A DNA stretch of 64,000 bases. It comes from Gaiellasilicea sp033857955. GTDB lineage: Bacteria > Actinomycetota > Thermoleophilia > Gaiellales > Gaiellaceae. This document shows, piece by piece, positions 25,844 through 34,518 of the stretch. The first letter of the stretch is position 1. Each line of letters begins with the position of its first letter. The notes under the pieces are model-generated. The model worked only from the letters and a program-made list of their open reading frames with translations. It was not told the origin of the DNA and made no database searches. Where the stretch lies: NCBI GenBank assembly GCA_033857955.1, contig JAWVCW010000031.1, forward strand, positions 124,001 through 188,000. The letters run 5' to 3'. The position numbers and the translations under genes were made by a program.

Positions 25844-26668
25844 TGAGAAGGAGGCCGCGACAAGCAGGGGGAAGTGATCGGAGCCGACGGCGCGCCCCGT
25901 CCGCGATGAGACGGAGAGCGCGGAGCCGGCAAGGCACTGGTCGATCGGGACGCGAAGCAGGCTGTTCCAGACGGGGTACGTCCATTCGAACGGGCGCCAC
26001 GGGTCGTCGCGCTCGAGCCGACCTCGATCGCGAAGGTCCTGGAAGGGCGCGGTCCACGGCGCGGCGTTGAGGTCGCCGCAGACGAGAGCCGTGTCGCCGG
26101 CGTCGCGAGCCAGCGTCCCGAGATTCCGCATGAACTCGCGATGTCGCGCCGCAGCGCCACTGCGGATCGCCGAAGGGCTGTGCGCGACGAACAGCTCCAT
26201 ACCGCGGCCGTCGATCGACACAGTCGCGCGTGCGACGGGTGGCCACTTCCGGGCGGGGTAGACGATGCGCGCGTTCCGCAGCGGCACCCGGCTGTAGAGC
26301 CCGATGCCGTACGCGCCTGGCTGCGCTCGGAGCACGCGATAGGGATAGTCCTTGAGCCCGGGAGCAATGCCTGCGGCCCAGTCTCTGCTCAGCTCCGTCA
26401 GCCCGATCACGTCGGGGTGTTCGCGCTCCACGAGCTCGAGCAGGGGCCTGTAGTCGTTGCCCGGATACCAGACATTGGCGACGAGCAGCCGGAGTTGCGG
26501 CTGAGTCGGATCGGGCCGGCTGCCGGCGAGCAGACCCGGCAGCAGCCCAACGGCGTTGACGGTGGCAAGCGCAACCGCGGCGAGGCCGATCCGACGGCGC
26601 CCGGCGAGGGCGGCGACTGCTCCCAGCACGAGCGCGGCGCCGAAGTACTGGGCCCTGAAGAGCGCCAA
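25832..26668 (-). CDS. Membrane-anchored EEP-family phosphatase/nuclease
   Basis: 278 residues from TTG 26668. Hydrophobic N-terminal segments are followed by an EEP domain: LLVANVWYPGNDYRPL, PDVIGLTELSRDW, FVAHSPSAIRSG, ALVCGDLNAAPW and GSDHFPLLV. The same frame continues upstream through another hydrophobic helix (LRKLLGVALTAALATT) as far as a CTG at 26782, so the true protein may be about 316 residues with a rare start. Closely related to membrane EEP proteins that have three N-terminal helices. Its 3' end overlaps the convergent aminotransferase by 12 nt. Confidence 0.85.
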   Translation of the reverse strand: MALFRAQYFGAALVLGAVAALAGRRRIGLAAVALATVNAVGLLPGLLAGSRPDPTQPQLRLLVANVWYPGNDYRPLLELVEREHPDVIGLTELSRDWAAGIAPGLKDYPYRVLRAQPGAYGIGLYSRVPLRNARIVYPARKWPPVARATVSIDGRGMELFVAHSPSAIRSGAAARHREFMRNLGTLARDAGDTALVCGDLNAAPWTAPFQDLRDRGRLERDDPWRPFEWTYPVWNSLLRVPIDQCLAGSALSVSSRTGRAVGSDHFPLLVAASFSSSE

Positions 26669-26774
26669 CAGCTCACCCGGGAACGTGCGGCCGTCGAGAA
26701 AGCCTCCGACCGTGAGTGCGAACCCCGCCGCCGCCGTGGTCGCGAGCGCCGCTGTGAGCGCGACGCCGAGGAGC

Positions 26775-27350
26775 TTACGCAGCGTCCGCCGCCGTGCGCA
26801 GGCCGAGCTCCTTCGAGATCGGCTGCAGAGCGGCGACGACGTTCGCGATGTGCTCGTCGAGCTCGACCCCGATCAGCTCCGCGCCCGCGTAGACCTCGTC
26901 GCGGTGCACGCCGGCGGCAAACGACGGCTGCTTCAGCTTCTTCTTGACCGACTTCGGCTCGAGCCCGTCGAGGCCCGCAGGGCGCACGAGCCCACAGGCG
27001 TGGATGAAGCCCGAGATCTCGTCGCACGCGAAGAGCGTCTTCTTCAGCGGTGTGTCGCGCTCCAGCCCGAGATGGTCGGCATGCGAGAGGATGGCCACGA
27101 CCACGTCTTCCGGGTAGCCCGCGTCGCGGAGGATCGGGGCACCGTCCTGCGGGTGCTCGTCGAGCGTGGGGTGGATCTCGTAGTCGAAGTCGTGGAGGAG
27201 CGCGACGACGCCCCACAGCTCCTCGTCCTCGCCGAACCGGCGGGCGTACGAGCGGGTGGACGCCTCGACGGCGAGCGCATGCCGGAGGAGCGACTCGCTC
27301 TTCGTGTACTGCGTCAGCGTCTCCCAGGCCCTCTCGCGCGTCAGCTCCAT
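26775..27350 (-). CDS. HD-domain hydrolase
   Basis: 191 residues. HD motif: SLLRHALAVEASTRSYAR, then VVALLHDFDYEIHPTLDEHP and ILSHADHLG, giving the metal-binding H...HD...D set. Similar predicted HD phosphohydrolases are common in actinobacteria; the substrate is unknown. TATCGT lies 9 nt upstream of ATG 27350. Divergent from murA. Confidence 0.85.
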   Translation of the reverse strand: MELTRERAWETLTQYTKSESLLRHALAVEASTRSYARRFGEDEELWGVVALLHDFDYEIHPTLDEHPQDGAPILRDAGYPEDVVVAILSHADHLGLERDTPLKKTLFACDEISGFIHACGLVRPAGLDGLEPKSVKKKLKQPSFAAGVHRDEVYAGAELIGVELDEHIANVVAALQPISKELGLRTAADAA

Positions 27351-27358
27351 CGGACGTC

Positions 27359-27365
27359 TACGATA
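27359..27365. promoter_or_regulatory. Interlocked divergent -10 boxes, HD gene / murA
   Basis: TACGATA contains plus-strand TACGAT (27359-27364; 10 nt before GTG 27375, 27 nt before ATG 27402) and minus-strand TATCGT (27365-27360; 9 nt before ATG 27350). A second plus-strand TACGCT lies at 27385-27390. Confidence 0.4.
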
Positions 27366-27401
27366 CCCCGCCTGGTGAGCACCACTACGCTAGCCACCGG
27401 A

Positions 27402-28682
27402 ATGCAGTCCTTCGTGATCGAGGGTGGACGCCCCCTCGGCGGGACGATCCGCGCCGCCGGGAACAAGAACGGTGCCCTCCCGATCCTGGCCGCGTGCGCG
27501 CTCGCGACCGAGCCCGTGCAGCTGACGAACGTCCCTCGGATCCGCGACGTCCAGACGATGCTCGAGCTCCTCGCGGACATCGGCGCCGACGTCGAGTGGA
27601 CGGGCGAGAACGACATCCGCGTCGACCCGGTGGGCATCCACAAGACGGACCTCGACGAGGAGCTCTGCCGTCGCATCCGAGCATCGTTCCTGCTCGCGGG
27701 CCCGCTGCTCGCCCGGTTCGGCCGTGTGACCGTGCCTCCGCCGGGCGGCGACGTGATCGGGCGCCGGCGCCTCGACCCGCACATTCACGGCCTGGCCGAG
27801 CTCGGCGCCGAGATCGAGATCGACGGCCGGTATGAGATGAGCACGCCCGGCCTGCGCGGCAAGTCGGTCTTCCTCGACGAGGCGAGCGTGATGGCGACGG
27901 AGAACGTCGTCATGGCTGCCGTGCTCGCGGAGGGCGAGACCGTGATCGGGAACGCGGCCTGCGAGCCGCATGTCCAGGATCTCTGCCGCTTCCTCGTCTC
28001 GCTCGGGGCGCAGATCGAGGGAATCGAGTCGAATGTCCTCCGCATCCAGGGAGTCCGGGAACTCGGCGGGGGCTCGTGGCGCGTCGCGCCGGAGCACATC
28101 GAGGTCGGCAGCTTCATCGGCCTCGCCGCGGCGACAGGTGGCGACCTCACGATCGAGGAGGTCGAGCCACGTGATCTGGTCTCGATTCTGCCCGCCTTCG
28201 AGCGCCTCGGTGTACGGGTCGAGGTGGGCGAGACGACGATCCGGGTGCCGCCCCGGCAGGAGCTCGTGATCCAGGACGACCTCGGCGGGCAGATCCCGAA
28301 GATCGAGGACGGCCCCTGGCCCGCGTTCCCGGCCGACCTCACGTCGATTGCCGTCGTCACCGCAACGCAGGCGCAGGGAACGGTGCTCGTCTTCGAGAAG
28401 ATGTTCGAGAGCCGTCTCTTCTTCGTGGACAAGCTCGTCGCGATGGGAGCCCGGATCATTCTCTGCGACCCGCACCGGGCTGTGGTCACCGGCCCTGCAC
28501 AGCTCTACGGCGAGCGTCTGACGAGTCCGGACATCCGCGCCGGCATGGCGATGCTGATCGCCGCGCTCTGCGCGGAAGGCACGTCGACGATCGGCAACGT
28601 GGGCGAGATCGACCGCGGCTACGAGCGCATCGACGAGCGCCTGCGCGCTCTCGGCGCCCAGATCGAGCGCATCGAAGCCTGA
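27402..28682 (+). CDS. murA: UDP-N-acetylglucosamine 1-carboxyvinyltransferase MurA (Asp117 type)
   Basis: 426 residues. MurA features: IRAAGNKNGALPILAACAL (Lys22, Asn23), SFLLAGPLLARFG and ESRLFFVDKLVAMGA. Catalyses the first committed step of peptidoglycan synthesis, adding enolpyruvate from PEP to UDP-GlcNAc in the cytosol. The usual active-site Cys in PGGC is Asp117 (PPPGGDVIGRR), as in mycobacterial MurA; the Cys-to-Asp form is known to be insensitive to fosfomycin. ATG 27402 gives the standard MQSFVIEGG start; an in-frame GTG at 27375 would add 9 residues. The stop abuts the stop of the convergent subtilase. Confidence 0.96.
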   Translation: MQSFVIEGGRPLGGTIRAAGNKNGALPILAACALATEPVQLTNVPRIRDVQTMLELLADIGADVEWTGENDIRVDPVGIHKTDLDEELCRRIRASFLLAGPLLARFGRVTVPPPGGDVIGRRRLDPHIHGLAELGAEIEIDGRYEMSTPGLRGKSVFLDEASVMATENVVMAAVLAEGETVIGNAACEPHVQDLCRFLVSLGAQIEGIESNVLRIQGVRELGGGSWRVAPEHIEVGSFIGLAAATGGDLTIEEVEPRDLVSILPAFERLGVRVEVGETTIRVPPRQELVIQDDLGGQIPKIEDGPWPAFPADLTSIAVVTATQAQGTVLVFEKMFESRLFFVDKLVAMGARIILCDPHRAVVTGPAQLYGERLTSPDIRAGMAMLIAALCAEGTSTIGNVGEIDRGYERIDERLRALGAQIERIEA

Positions 28683-30218
28683 TCAACGCCGCGGAAGCGA
28701 CACCGTCCACGGCGTCGAGACCGCGAGCTGCGCGCCGGCCGCGTCGAGTGCGGCGACCGTGAAGCGGTAGGTCTTTCCCTTCGCGAGCGCGTACGAGGCG
28801 CTCGTGTGGGTGGCGGCCGGTGCGAGCACTCGCTCGACGCCGCCGTTCTGGGCAACTGCGATCCGGTAGCTGACTGCGCCGGCCAGGGACGGCCATGAAA
28901 GTGCGACTCGCGATCCAGCGCGCCTCCCGTCCAGCCTCAGCGGAGCCGGTGCCGACGGCTGTGCCTCCGCACGCGCCACCGCCGCGGCAACGTCGAGGAC
29001 GCCGTACCCGAGCTCCGGATTCCACGTTCCTCGCCCGGTGGCCGTCTGCTCGAGGATCGAAGCGACCTCGTCGGCCCGCAGCTTGGGGTTGGCGGCCCAG
29101 ACGAGCGCCGCCGCCCCTGTCACCTGCGGCGCGGCGAACGAGGTGCCGCTGCCGTAGCCGTAGAAGCCAGTGGCGGAGCCCGGGAGGCTGATCCGTGGGT
29201 AGCGCGACTCGGAGGCCGCCGCCGAGACCGCGCCGAAGACGTTCTCCCCCGGCGCCGCGAGCGAGAGGTGCGTACCCGTGCTGGAGAACGATGCGCGCCG
29301 GCCCGACTGCGTCGAGGCGCCGACCGAGAGGCCGCGCCCGCCGACGCCGCGCGAGCCGACAGGCTGGAGGAGCGCGGCCGGGTACTCGACCGGGTTCCCG
29401 CTGCCGTGGCTGTTGCCGATGGCGGCCACCAGCAACGCGCCCTTGGCGACGGCGTAGTCCACCGCACGGCGTTCCGTCGTCGAGGTCGTCGGACCGCCGA
29501 GACTGAGGTTGATGATGCGGGCGCCGTGATCGACGGCATAGACGATCGCGGCGGCCTCGTCGACGTCGGTGAACGAGCCTTGCCGGTCAGCCGCCTCGAT
29601 CACCATCAGCCGAGCATCGCCCGAGCCGCCCGCGATGCCGTCGCCGTTCGAGCTCGAGCCCGCTGCGAGCGAGGCAACGAACGTGCCGTGGCCGTTGGCG
29701 TCGGTGACGACAGCGCTCTGCGTTCGCACGCTGTACGCGAGGGGAGTCTTCGCGGCGAGGTCCGGTGCGGCCAGATCGGCGCCCGTGTCGATCACCGCGA
29801 TCGTGATCCCGGCGGCTGCGCGTGCGACGGCCTCCGGAACCTGGTCGGAGTGCGTTGCTGCGTACTGCCACTGGAAGGCGGTGTCCGGGGAGGCTGTGAG
29901 GCTCGGCTCTGCGGTGGAACGCCGGGTGGCCGTTCGCTCGACGCGTGTGATTCCCGGCTCGCCGGCGATCTCGAGCGCGTAGCGCCCAGCGTTGCGTGCC
30001 GGACGAAGCTCGGCGACTCCCAGCGCGGGGATCGTGCGCACGACCTGGGCCGGATGGCGTGCCAGGGCCTGCCGCAGTGCTCCTTCGCTCGCATACGAGA
30101 CGACGGTGCTGCCGGACGAGCGCATCCCGGAGACGCGCTGGCCGGGTCCGGGCATGGCTGCGCCATTGATAACAAAAGTCGCCAAAAAGGCGACACCGCA
30201 TAGGTTGACAAGCCGCAT
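28683..30218 (-). CDS. Secreted subtilisin-like serine protease (S8) with C-terminal Ig/FnIII-like domain
   Basis: 511 residues. Signal peptide at 1-21 (MRLVNLCGVAFLATFVINGA). An inhibitor-I9-like prodomain (about 35-95) is followed by the catalytic domain with Asp144 (AVIDTGAD), His177 (DANGHGTFVASL), oxyanion Asn269 (AAIGNSHG) and Ser360 (GYGSGTSFAAPQVTGAA). The last 80 residues form a fibronectin-like module (SRVALSWPSLAGAVSYRIAV). A complete exported protease. An SD-like GGGAG lies about 10 nt before the ATG, inside a small hairpin (arms 30219-30224 and 30232-30237) that could modulate translation. Confidence 0.93.
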   Translation of the reverse strand: MRLVNLCGVAFLATFVINGAAMPGPGQRVSGMRSSGSTVVSYASEGALRQALARHPAQVVRTIPALGVAELRPARNAGRYALEIAGEPGITRVERTATRRSTAEPSLTASPDTAFQWQYAATHSDQVPEAVARAAAGITIAVIDTGADLAAPDLAAKTPLAYSVRTQSAVVTDANGHGTFVASLAAGSSSNGDGIAGGSGDARLMVIEAADRQGSFTDVDEAAAIVYAVDHGARIINLSLGGPTTSTTERRAVDYAVAKGALLVAAIGNSHGSGNPVEYPAALLQPVGSRGVGGRGLSVGASTQSGRRASFSSTGTHLSLAAPGENVFGAVSAAASESRYPRISLPGSATGFYGYGSGTSFAAPQVTGAAALVWAANPKLRADEVASILEQTATGRGTWNPELGYGVLDVAAAVARAEAQPSAPAPLRLDGRRAGSRVALSWPSLAGAVSYRIAVAQNGGVERVLAPAATHTSASYALAKGKTYRFTVAALDAAGAQLAVSTPWTVSLPRR

Positions 30219-30302
30219 CCAGTTCTCCCTTAACTGGAGGATTCAGACGAATCCATTCCGATGATCGGCTATTACGGCGAAAAAGGGAACCCCTCGATTC
30301 GT

Positions 30303-30308
30303 TAGTCT
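30303..30308 (+). promoter_or_regulatory. -10 box of the HisB-like gene
   Basis: TAGTCT ends 8 nt before the ATG at 30317 with no SD sequence in between, predicting a leaderless mRNA that continues through ridA. Confidence 0.4.
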
Positions 30309-30316
30309 CGCGATCC

Positions 30317-30805
30317 ATGAGCGCCCGCGTTTCCTCAGGAAAGGGAAAGACGAACATCGCCACGGGGATTCCGGTCCTCGACCATCTGCTCACCCTGCTC
30401 GCGCGCAGCGGCCGTTTCGACCTCGCGCTCGAGCTGCCCCCGGGTGACGCTGAGGCCGAGGTCGCGGAGGCCGGCCGGGCGCTCGGCGAGGCGTTCGCGG
30501 CCCTGCTGCGCGCCGACGGAGCCATCGGGCACGGCTCGGCGTTCCTGCCGGCGCACGAGGCACTCGCCCAGGTCGCCCTCGAAGTCTCGGAGCGGCCCCT
30601 CGTCGCCAGCAACGTCGACCTCACCGAGGCGCGGGCCGGCGGGCTCGGCAGTGACCTCACTGCGCGCTTCCTCGAGGCGTTCGCACACGCGGCGGGGCTG
30701 ACGCTGCACGTGCGGCTGATCGACGGCGAGGACTCGCGCCACGTCCTCGAGGCCATCTTCAAGGCGCTCGGCGCAGCTCTCGCGCAGGCGTCCGTCCGAA
30801 CGTGA
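30317..30805 (+). CDS. HisB (imidazoleglycerol-phosphate dehydratase)-like protein lacking metal ligands
   Basis: 162 residues with the HisB fold pattern: TGIPVLDHLLTLLARSGRF, LGEAFAALL, EALAQVALEVSERPLV, LEAFAHAAGLTLHVRL and DSRHVLEAIFKALGAAL. Real HisB has D-H-H-T-V-E-D and H-H-x-x-E for two Mn ions. Here the first is AEAEVAEAG (residues 45-53) and the second keeps only H142 and E145. No other his gene is nearby. So it is probably not an active dehydratase; a repurposed paralogue is more likely. Its stop lies 17 nt before the SD-preceded ridA start. Confidence 0.75.
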   Translation: MSARVSSGKGKTNIATGIPVLDHLLTLLARSGRFDLALELPPGDAEAEVAEAGRALGEAFAALLRADGAIGHGSAFLPAHEALAQVALEVSERPLVASNVDLTEARAGGLGSDLTARFLEAFAHAAGLTLHVRLIDGEDSRHVLEAIFKALGAALAQASVRT

Positions 30806-30822
30806 ACCGACAAGGAGACACC

Positions 30823-31212
30823 GTGGCAGAGAAGGAGATCGTCCGCACCGAGCGCGCCCCCGCACCGTTCCAGGGGGCGCCGTACAACCAGGCCGTCAAG
30901 GTCGACGGTCTCGTCTTCGTCGCCGGCCAGCTCGGCCTCGCACCGGACGGAACCGGGATGGTGGGGGAGAGCGTCGCCGAGCAGACCGAACAGGCGATGC
31001 AGAACCTGCGTGCGATCCTCGAGGAGGCGGGAAGCAGTCTCGACAAGCTCGCGAAGACGACGGTCTTCCTACAGAGCCTCGACGATTTCGCGGCCATGAA
31101 CGAGGTGTACGCCGCACATGTCGGCGATCGCCCGCCTGCCAGATCGACGGTCGAGGTGGCCAAGCTGCCTTCCGGCGCGCTTGTCGAGATCGAAGCGATA
31201 GCTCACGTCTGA
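30823..31212 (+). CDS. ridA: RidA family enamine/imine deaminase
   Basis: 129 residues from GTG 30823, chosen because CAAGGAG is placed about 7 nt upstream and this gives the family length; an ATG at 30802 would add 7 residues. Motifs: PYNQAVKVDGLVFVAGQLG, QTEQAMQNLRAILEEAGSSL and VYAAHVGDRPPARSTVEVAKLP with the conserved Arg. Hydrolyses reactive 2-aminoacrylate-type imines formed by PLP enzymes. Downstream of the HisB-like gene. Confidence 0.93.
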   Translation: MAEKEIVRTERAPAPFQGAPYNQAVKVDGLVFVAGQLGLAPDGTGMVGESVAEQTEQAMQNLRAILEEAGSSLDKLAKTTVFLQSLDDFAAMNEVYAAHVGDRPPARSTVEVAKLPSGALVEIEAIAHV

Positions 31213-31225
31213 GAACAATGTCCCG

Positions 31226-32653
31226 ATGTGGGACTCGGTTGCCGACTACGTGCATTCCCTCGGAATCGACGCCTACGTCGTGGGCGGCGCCGTCCGCGAC
31301 GAACTGCTCGGGATCCCCGTCAAGGATCTCGATTTCGTGGTCCCGGGTATGGGGCACGCGGAGCTGCGGGCAGCGCTGGAGCCGCACGGCAAGGTCGAGG
31401 ACCTCGTCGTCGCAGATCAGCGCGTCGGCGTCCGGCTGTTACCGCGGGACAAAGCGGCGCGCGCCCTGCAGCCGGGAGGGATTGAGTTCGCGCCGCCGCG
31501 GGTCGAGCGCTCTACCGGCCCGGGCCGCCACGACTTCGAGATCGTCGCTGACGCCGGTATTTCGCTCGAGCAGGACATGGAGCGGCGCGACTTTACGATC
31601 AACGCGATCTCGCGCCGGCTCGAAACGGGCGAGGTGCTCGATCCACTCGGGGGCCGGGCCGACCTCGAGCGCCGCGTTCTCCGCACGACGAGCCCGACGA
31701 GCTTTCGCGACGACCCGCTTCGGATCGTGCGCGGCCTCCGTTTCGTCTCTCAGCTCGACGTCGACCCCGACGAGGACACGCTTCGCCAGATGCGCGAGTG
31801 GGCCCCCCAGATCGTGCACGTCTCGGGCGAGCGGATCGGCGGCGGGCTCGCTGCAGACGGAATGGGCGAGCTCTCGAAGCTGCTGCTCGGCAAGCACCCG
31901 GCAAAGGCGCTGCGGCTTGCCCGCGACACGGACGTGCTCGTTCATCTGCTGCCCGAGCTCGAGCCCGCGATCGGGTTCGACCAGGAGAGCCGCTACCACG
32001 ACCTGCCGCTCGACGAGCACACCTTCGAGGTCGTCCAGGCGGCCGCCGATGCCGGTGCGCCCCTGCGAGTGCGGCTCGCGGCGCTCCTCCACGATCTCGG
32101 CAAGCCGGAAGCGGCGTGGCGGGGCCCCGACGGCCGGCTGCACTTCTACGCGAAGCCGAAGCTGGGAAAGCGTGGCCACGAGGAGATCGGCGCCGAGATC
32201 GCATCCCGCCTGCTCGACCGGCTGCGCTATCCGGCGAAGCTGCGCCAGCGGGTCCGCGCGATCGTGCTCGAGCACATGTTCGGCGTGACCTCGCCGGACG
32301 ACACCGCGAAAGCGCGCAAGTTCCTCCATCGCCACGGCGACGAGCTCGCCTTCGATCTCGTCGCGCACAAGCGAGCCGACCTCCAAGGGAAGCGGGAGAG
32401 CCCGAACGACACGACCCGCGACGAGCTGGAACGGCTCGACCGCTTCCACGACACGCTCGTGCGCGAGGTCGACAGCCCGCACCGGCTCGACCAGCTCGCC
32501 GTGGATGGCAACGATCTGATCGAGCTCGGCTGGGAGCCCGGCCCCGGTCTCGGCGCCGCGCTCGAGCACCTACTCGCCTGCGTGATCGGCGAGCCGAGCC
32601 TGAACGAGCGTGAGTGGCTGCTCGCCGAGGCGGAGAGGCAACGGGGCTCGTGA
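31226..32653 (+). CDS. cca: CCA-adding tRNA nucleotidyltransferase / poly(A) polymerase family with HD domain
   Basis: 475 residues. Class II nucleotidyltransferase head: YVVGGAVRDELLG, DLDFVV (metal Asps), then ERRDFTINAIS with DPLGGRADLERRVLR, SFRDDPLRIVRGLRF. The C-terminal half holds an HD domain (RLAALLHDLGKPEAAW, KRGHEEIGAEIA). Adds or repairs the tRNA 3' CCA in the cytosol, consistent with the nearby tRNA-Pro lacking an encoded CCA. The stop overlaps the GTG of pgeF (GTGA). Confidence 0.92.
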   Translation: MWDSVADYVHSLGIDAYVVGGAVRDELLGIPVKDLDFVVPGMGHAELRAALEPHGKVEDLVVADQRVGVRLLPRDKAARALQPGGIEFAPPRVERSTGPGRHDFEIVADAGISLEQDMERRDFTINAISRRLETGEVLDPLGGRADLERRVLRTTSPTSFRDDPLRIVRGLRFVSQLDVDPDEDTLRQMREWAPQIVHVSGERIGGGLAADGMGELSKLLLGKHPAKALRLARDTDVLVHLLPELEPAIGFDQESRYHDLPLDEHTFEVVQAAADAGAPLRVRLAALLHDLGKPEAAWRGPDGRLHFYAKPKLGKRGHEEIGAEIASRLLDRLRYPAKLRQRVRAIVLEHMFGVTSPDDTAKARKFLHRHGDELAFDLVAHKRADLQGKRESPNDTTRDELERLDRFHDTLVREVDSPHRLDQLAVDGNDLIELGWEPGPGLGAALEHLLACVIGEPSLNEREWLLAEAERQRGS

Positions 32654-33348
32654 TCCGCTGGCGGCCGCCGGGCCCCTACGAGGTTGCGTTCTCGACGCGC
32701 GAGGGGGGCGTCAGCGAAGGGCCGTATGCCTCCCTCAACCTTGGCCGCATGAGCGGGGACGACGTCGAGTGCGTGGACGAGAACCGGCGCCGGCTGTGCG
32801 CCGAGATCGGCGGGGATCCCGACCGGCTGGCCCTCAACCGGCAGGTCCACTCGGCGCTCGTGCACCGTGCCGAGCCGGGCGCGCGCGGCACACCCGGTGA
32901 CGGTCTGTGGACCGAGGAGCCCGACGTGCCTCTGCTCGCGCTCACTGCCGACTGTCTTCCGATCGCGATCGCCCGCGTCGACGGCGATCTCCCCGGCGTG
33001 GCCGTCCTACACGCCGGCTGGCGCGGATTGCTCGGCGGCATCGTGGCCGAGGGAGTCCGGCTCCTCGGCGGGCGGGTACACGCGGCGATCGGCCCGGCGA
33101 TCGGGCCGTGCTGCTACGAGGTCGGCGCCGACGTGGCCGAACCGTTCGCCATCGCGTTCGGACCGGATGTGCTGCGCGGACGAAAGCTCGACCTCTGGAC
33201 CTCCGCCGAGCGCGCGCTCCGAGACGCGGGCGTCGAGGAGGTCGAGCGCGTCGACCTGTGCACCCACTGCAGTCCCGAGCTCTTCTTCTCGCATCGACGC
33301 ACCGGCCTGCCACGCGGCGGCCAGGGAGTGATCGCGCGTGTCGCCTGA
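32650..33348 (+). CDS. pgeF: Peptidoglycan editing factor PgeF / YfiH multicopper-fold purine nucleoside phosphorylase
   Basis: 232 residues from GTG 32650. Motifs: FSTREGGVSEGPYASLNLG, LNRQVHS, ALTADCLPIAI, VAVLHAGWRGLLGG, IGPAIGPCCYEVG and LCTHCSPELFFSHRRTG, with the His-Cys-His zinc site. Family members phosphorolyse adenosine/inosine, and E. coli PgeF corrects mis-incorporated peptidoglycan precursors. Position next to sepF and yggS is the standard division-cluster context. Confidence 0.93.
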   Translation: MIRWRPPGPYEVAFSTREGGVSEGPYASLNLGRMSGDDVECVDENRRRLCAEIGGDPDRLALNRQVHSALVHRAEPGARGTPGDGLWTEEPDVPLLALTADCLPIAIARVDGDLPGVAVLHAGWRGLLGGIVAEGVRLLGGRVHAAIGPAIGPCCYEVGADVAEPFAIAFGPDVLRGRKLDLWTSAERALRDAGVEEVERVDLCTHCSPELFFSHRRTGLPRGGQGVIARVA

Positions 33349-33931
33349 GAGCGTCCGCGTCGCCTACGAGCGCGTCCGTGGCGAGGTCGGGCCGGACGTG
33401 ACGGTCGTCGCAGCGACGAAGTACGTCTCGCTCGAGGACATGGCTGCTCTGGTTGAGGCGGGCGTCGAGGTCGTGGGGGAGAACCGGGCGCAGGAGCTCG
33501 AGCGCAAGCATGCCGTCTACGGCGACGCCTTCCGCTGGCACTTCATCGGCCACCTCCAGTCCAACAAGGCGAAGGTCGTGAACAGCATCTGCGAGCTGGT
33601 GCACTCGCTCGGCTCGGAGTCGGCCGCAGCACGCCTGACGGTCCCTGCGCTCGTGGAGGTGAACCTCTCCGGCGAGAGTTCGAAGTCGGGCGTGCCGCCC
33701 GAGCTGCTCGCCGATCTGCTGCGCGCGTACGGAGACGTGCGCGGCCTGATGACGATGCCGCCCGAGGCGGCCGATCCTGAGGCCTCGCGCCCGTTCTTTC
33801 GCCGCTTGCGGGAGCTTGCGGCGGAGCACGGCCTCCGCGAGCTCTCGATGGGCACCTCGCAGGACTACCGCGTCGCAGCGGAGGAGGGAGCCACGCTCGT
33901 CCGTGTCGGTTCCGTCCTCTATGAGCCATAA
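33338..33931 (+). CDS. YggS-type PLP homeostasis protein
   Basis: 197 residues, GTG start overlapping pgeF by 11 nt. Motifs: VTVVAATKYVSLEDMAALVE (PLP Lys in ATKY), GENRAQELERK, WHFIGHLQSNKAK, LVEVNLSGESSKSG, LMTMPP and LSMGTSQDY. It is 25-30 residues shorter than usual: the helix between LVHSLGSESAA and VPALVEVN is mostly missing. Binds PLP and maintains vitamin B6/amino-acid balance; no enzymatic reaction is established. Confidence 0.92.
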   Translation: MSPESVRVAYERVRGEVGPDVTVVAATKYVSLEDMAALVEAGVEVVGENRAQELERKHAVYGDAFRWHFIGHLQSNKAKVVNSICELVHSLGSESAAARLTVPALVEVNLSGESSKSGVPPELLADLLRAYGDVRGLMTMPPEAADPEASRPFFRRLRELAAEHGLRELSMGTSQDYRVAAEEGATLVRVGSVLYEP

Positions 33932-33943
33932 TCTCCTGCACAC

Positions 33944-34486
33944 ATGGGATTTGCTGATGTCTGGAACCGCACGCTCGTCTACTTCGGCATCGCCGAGGAG
34001 GACGACTGGGACGAGGACGGATACGCCACGAACGAGGAGCTCGAGCGCAGCTACGGCGCCCGCGAACGCGCGAACGTGCGCCGCCTCCAGCCTCGCCGTG
34101 GCCGCGACTTCGACGACTGGACGGACTCGGAGCCGGCCGCAGAGACGGCCGTAGACCGGCCCGCGAGGCGTCTCCGCGGGGTCGAGGCGGTGCCGAACCC
34201 GGCCGCCGTGAAGGTGCATCTGATCCTGCCGCGCAGCTTCAACGACGCGCAGCAGATCGCGGACCGCTTCAAGGACGGCGTGCCGGTGATCCTCAACCTC
34301 CAGAGCGCCGACCAGGACCTGTCGAAGCGGCTGATCGACTTCGCCAGTGGCCTCACCTATGCGCTCGACGGCGGCATGCAGCGCGTCGCAGACAAGGTCT
34401 TTCTCCTGACCCCACGCAACGTCGAGGTATCGGCCGAAGAGCGCGCGCGCATGCTCGAGCGCGGCGGCTTCTTCAATCAAGCGTAG
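33944..34486 (+). CDS. sepF: Cell division protein SepF
   Basis: 180 residues. N-terminal amphipathic membrane-targeting helix (MGFADVWNRTLVYFG), an acidic/basic linker, then the SepF core: VHLILPRSFNDAQQIADRF, VILNLQSADQDLSKRLIDFA, SGLTYALDGGMQRVADKVFL. Tethers FtsZ to the membrane in bacteria without FtsA, as in actinobacteria. Forms a sepF-yggT-divIVA run. Confidence 0.96.
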   Translation: MGFADVWNRTLVYFGIAEEDDWDEDGYATNEELERSYGARERANVRRLQPRRGRDFDDWTDSEPAAETAVDRPARRLRGVEAVPNPAAVKVHLILPRSFNDAQQIADRFKDGVPVILNLQSADQDLSKRLIDFASGLTYALDGGMQRVADKVFLLTPRNVEVSAEERARMLERGGFFNQA

Positions 34487-34518
34487 GAAACGCGGGAAAC
34501 GGGGCGAAGGGAGCGAGC

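Noticed and set aside
30219..30240. Riboswitch in the subtilase leader
   Set aside because: Only a 6-bp hairpin around the SD sequence; no known aptamer features.
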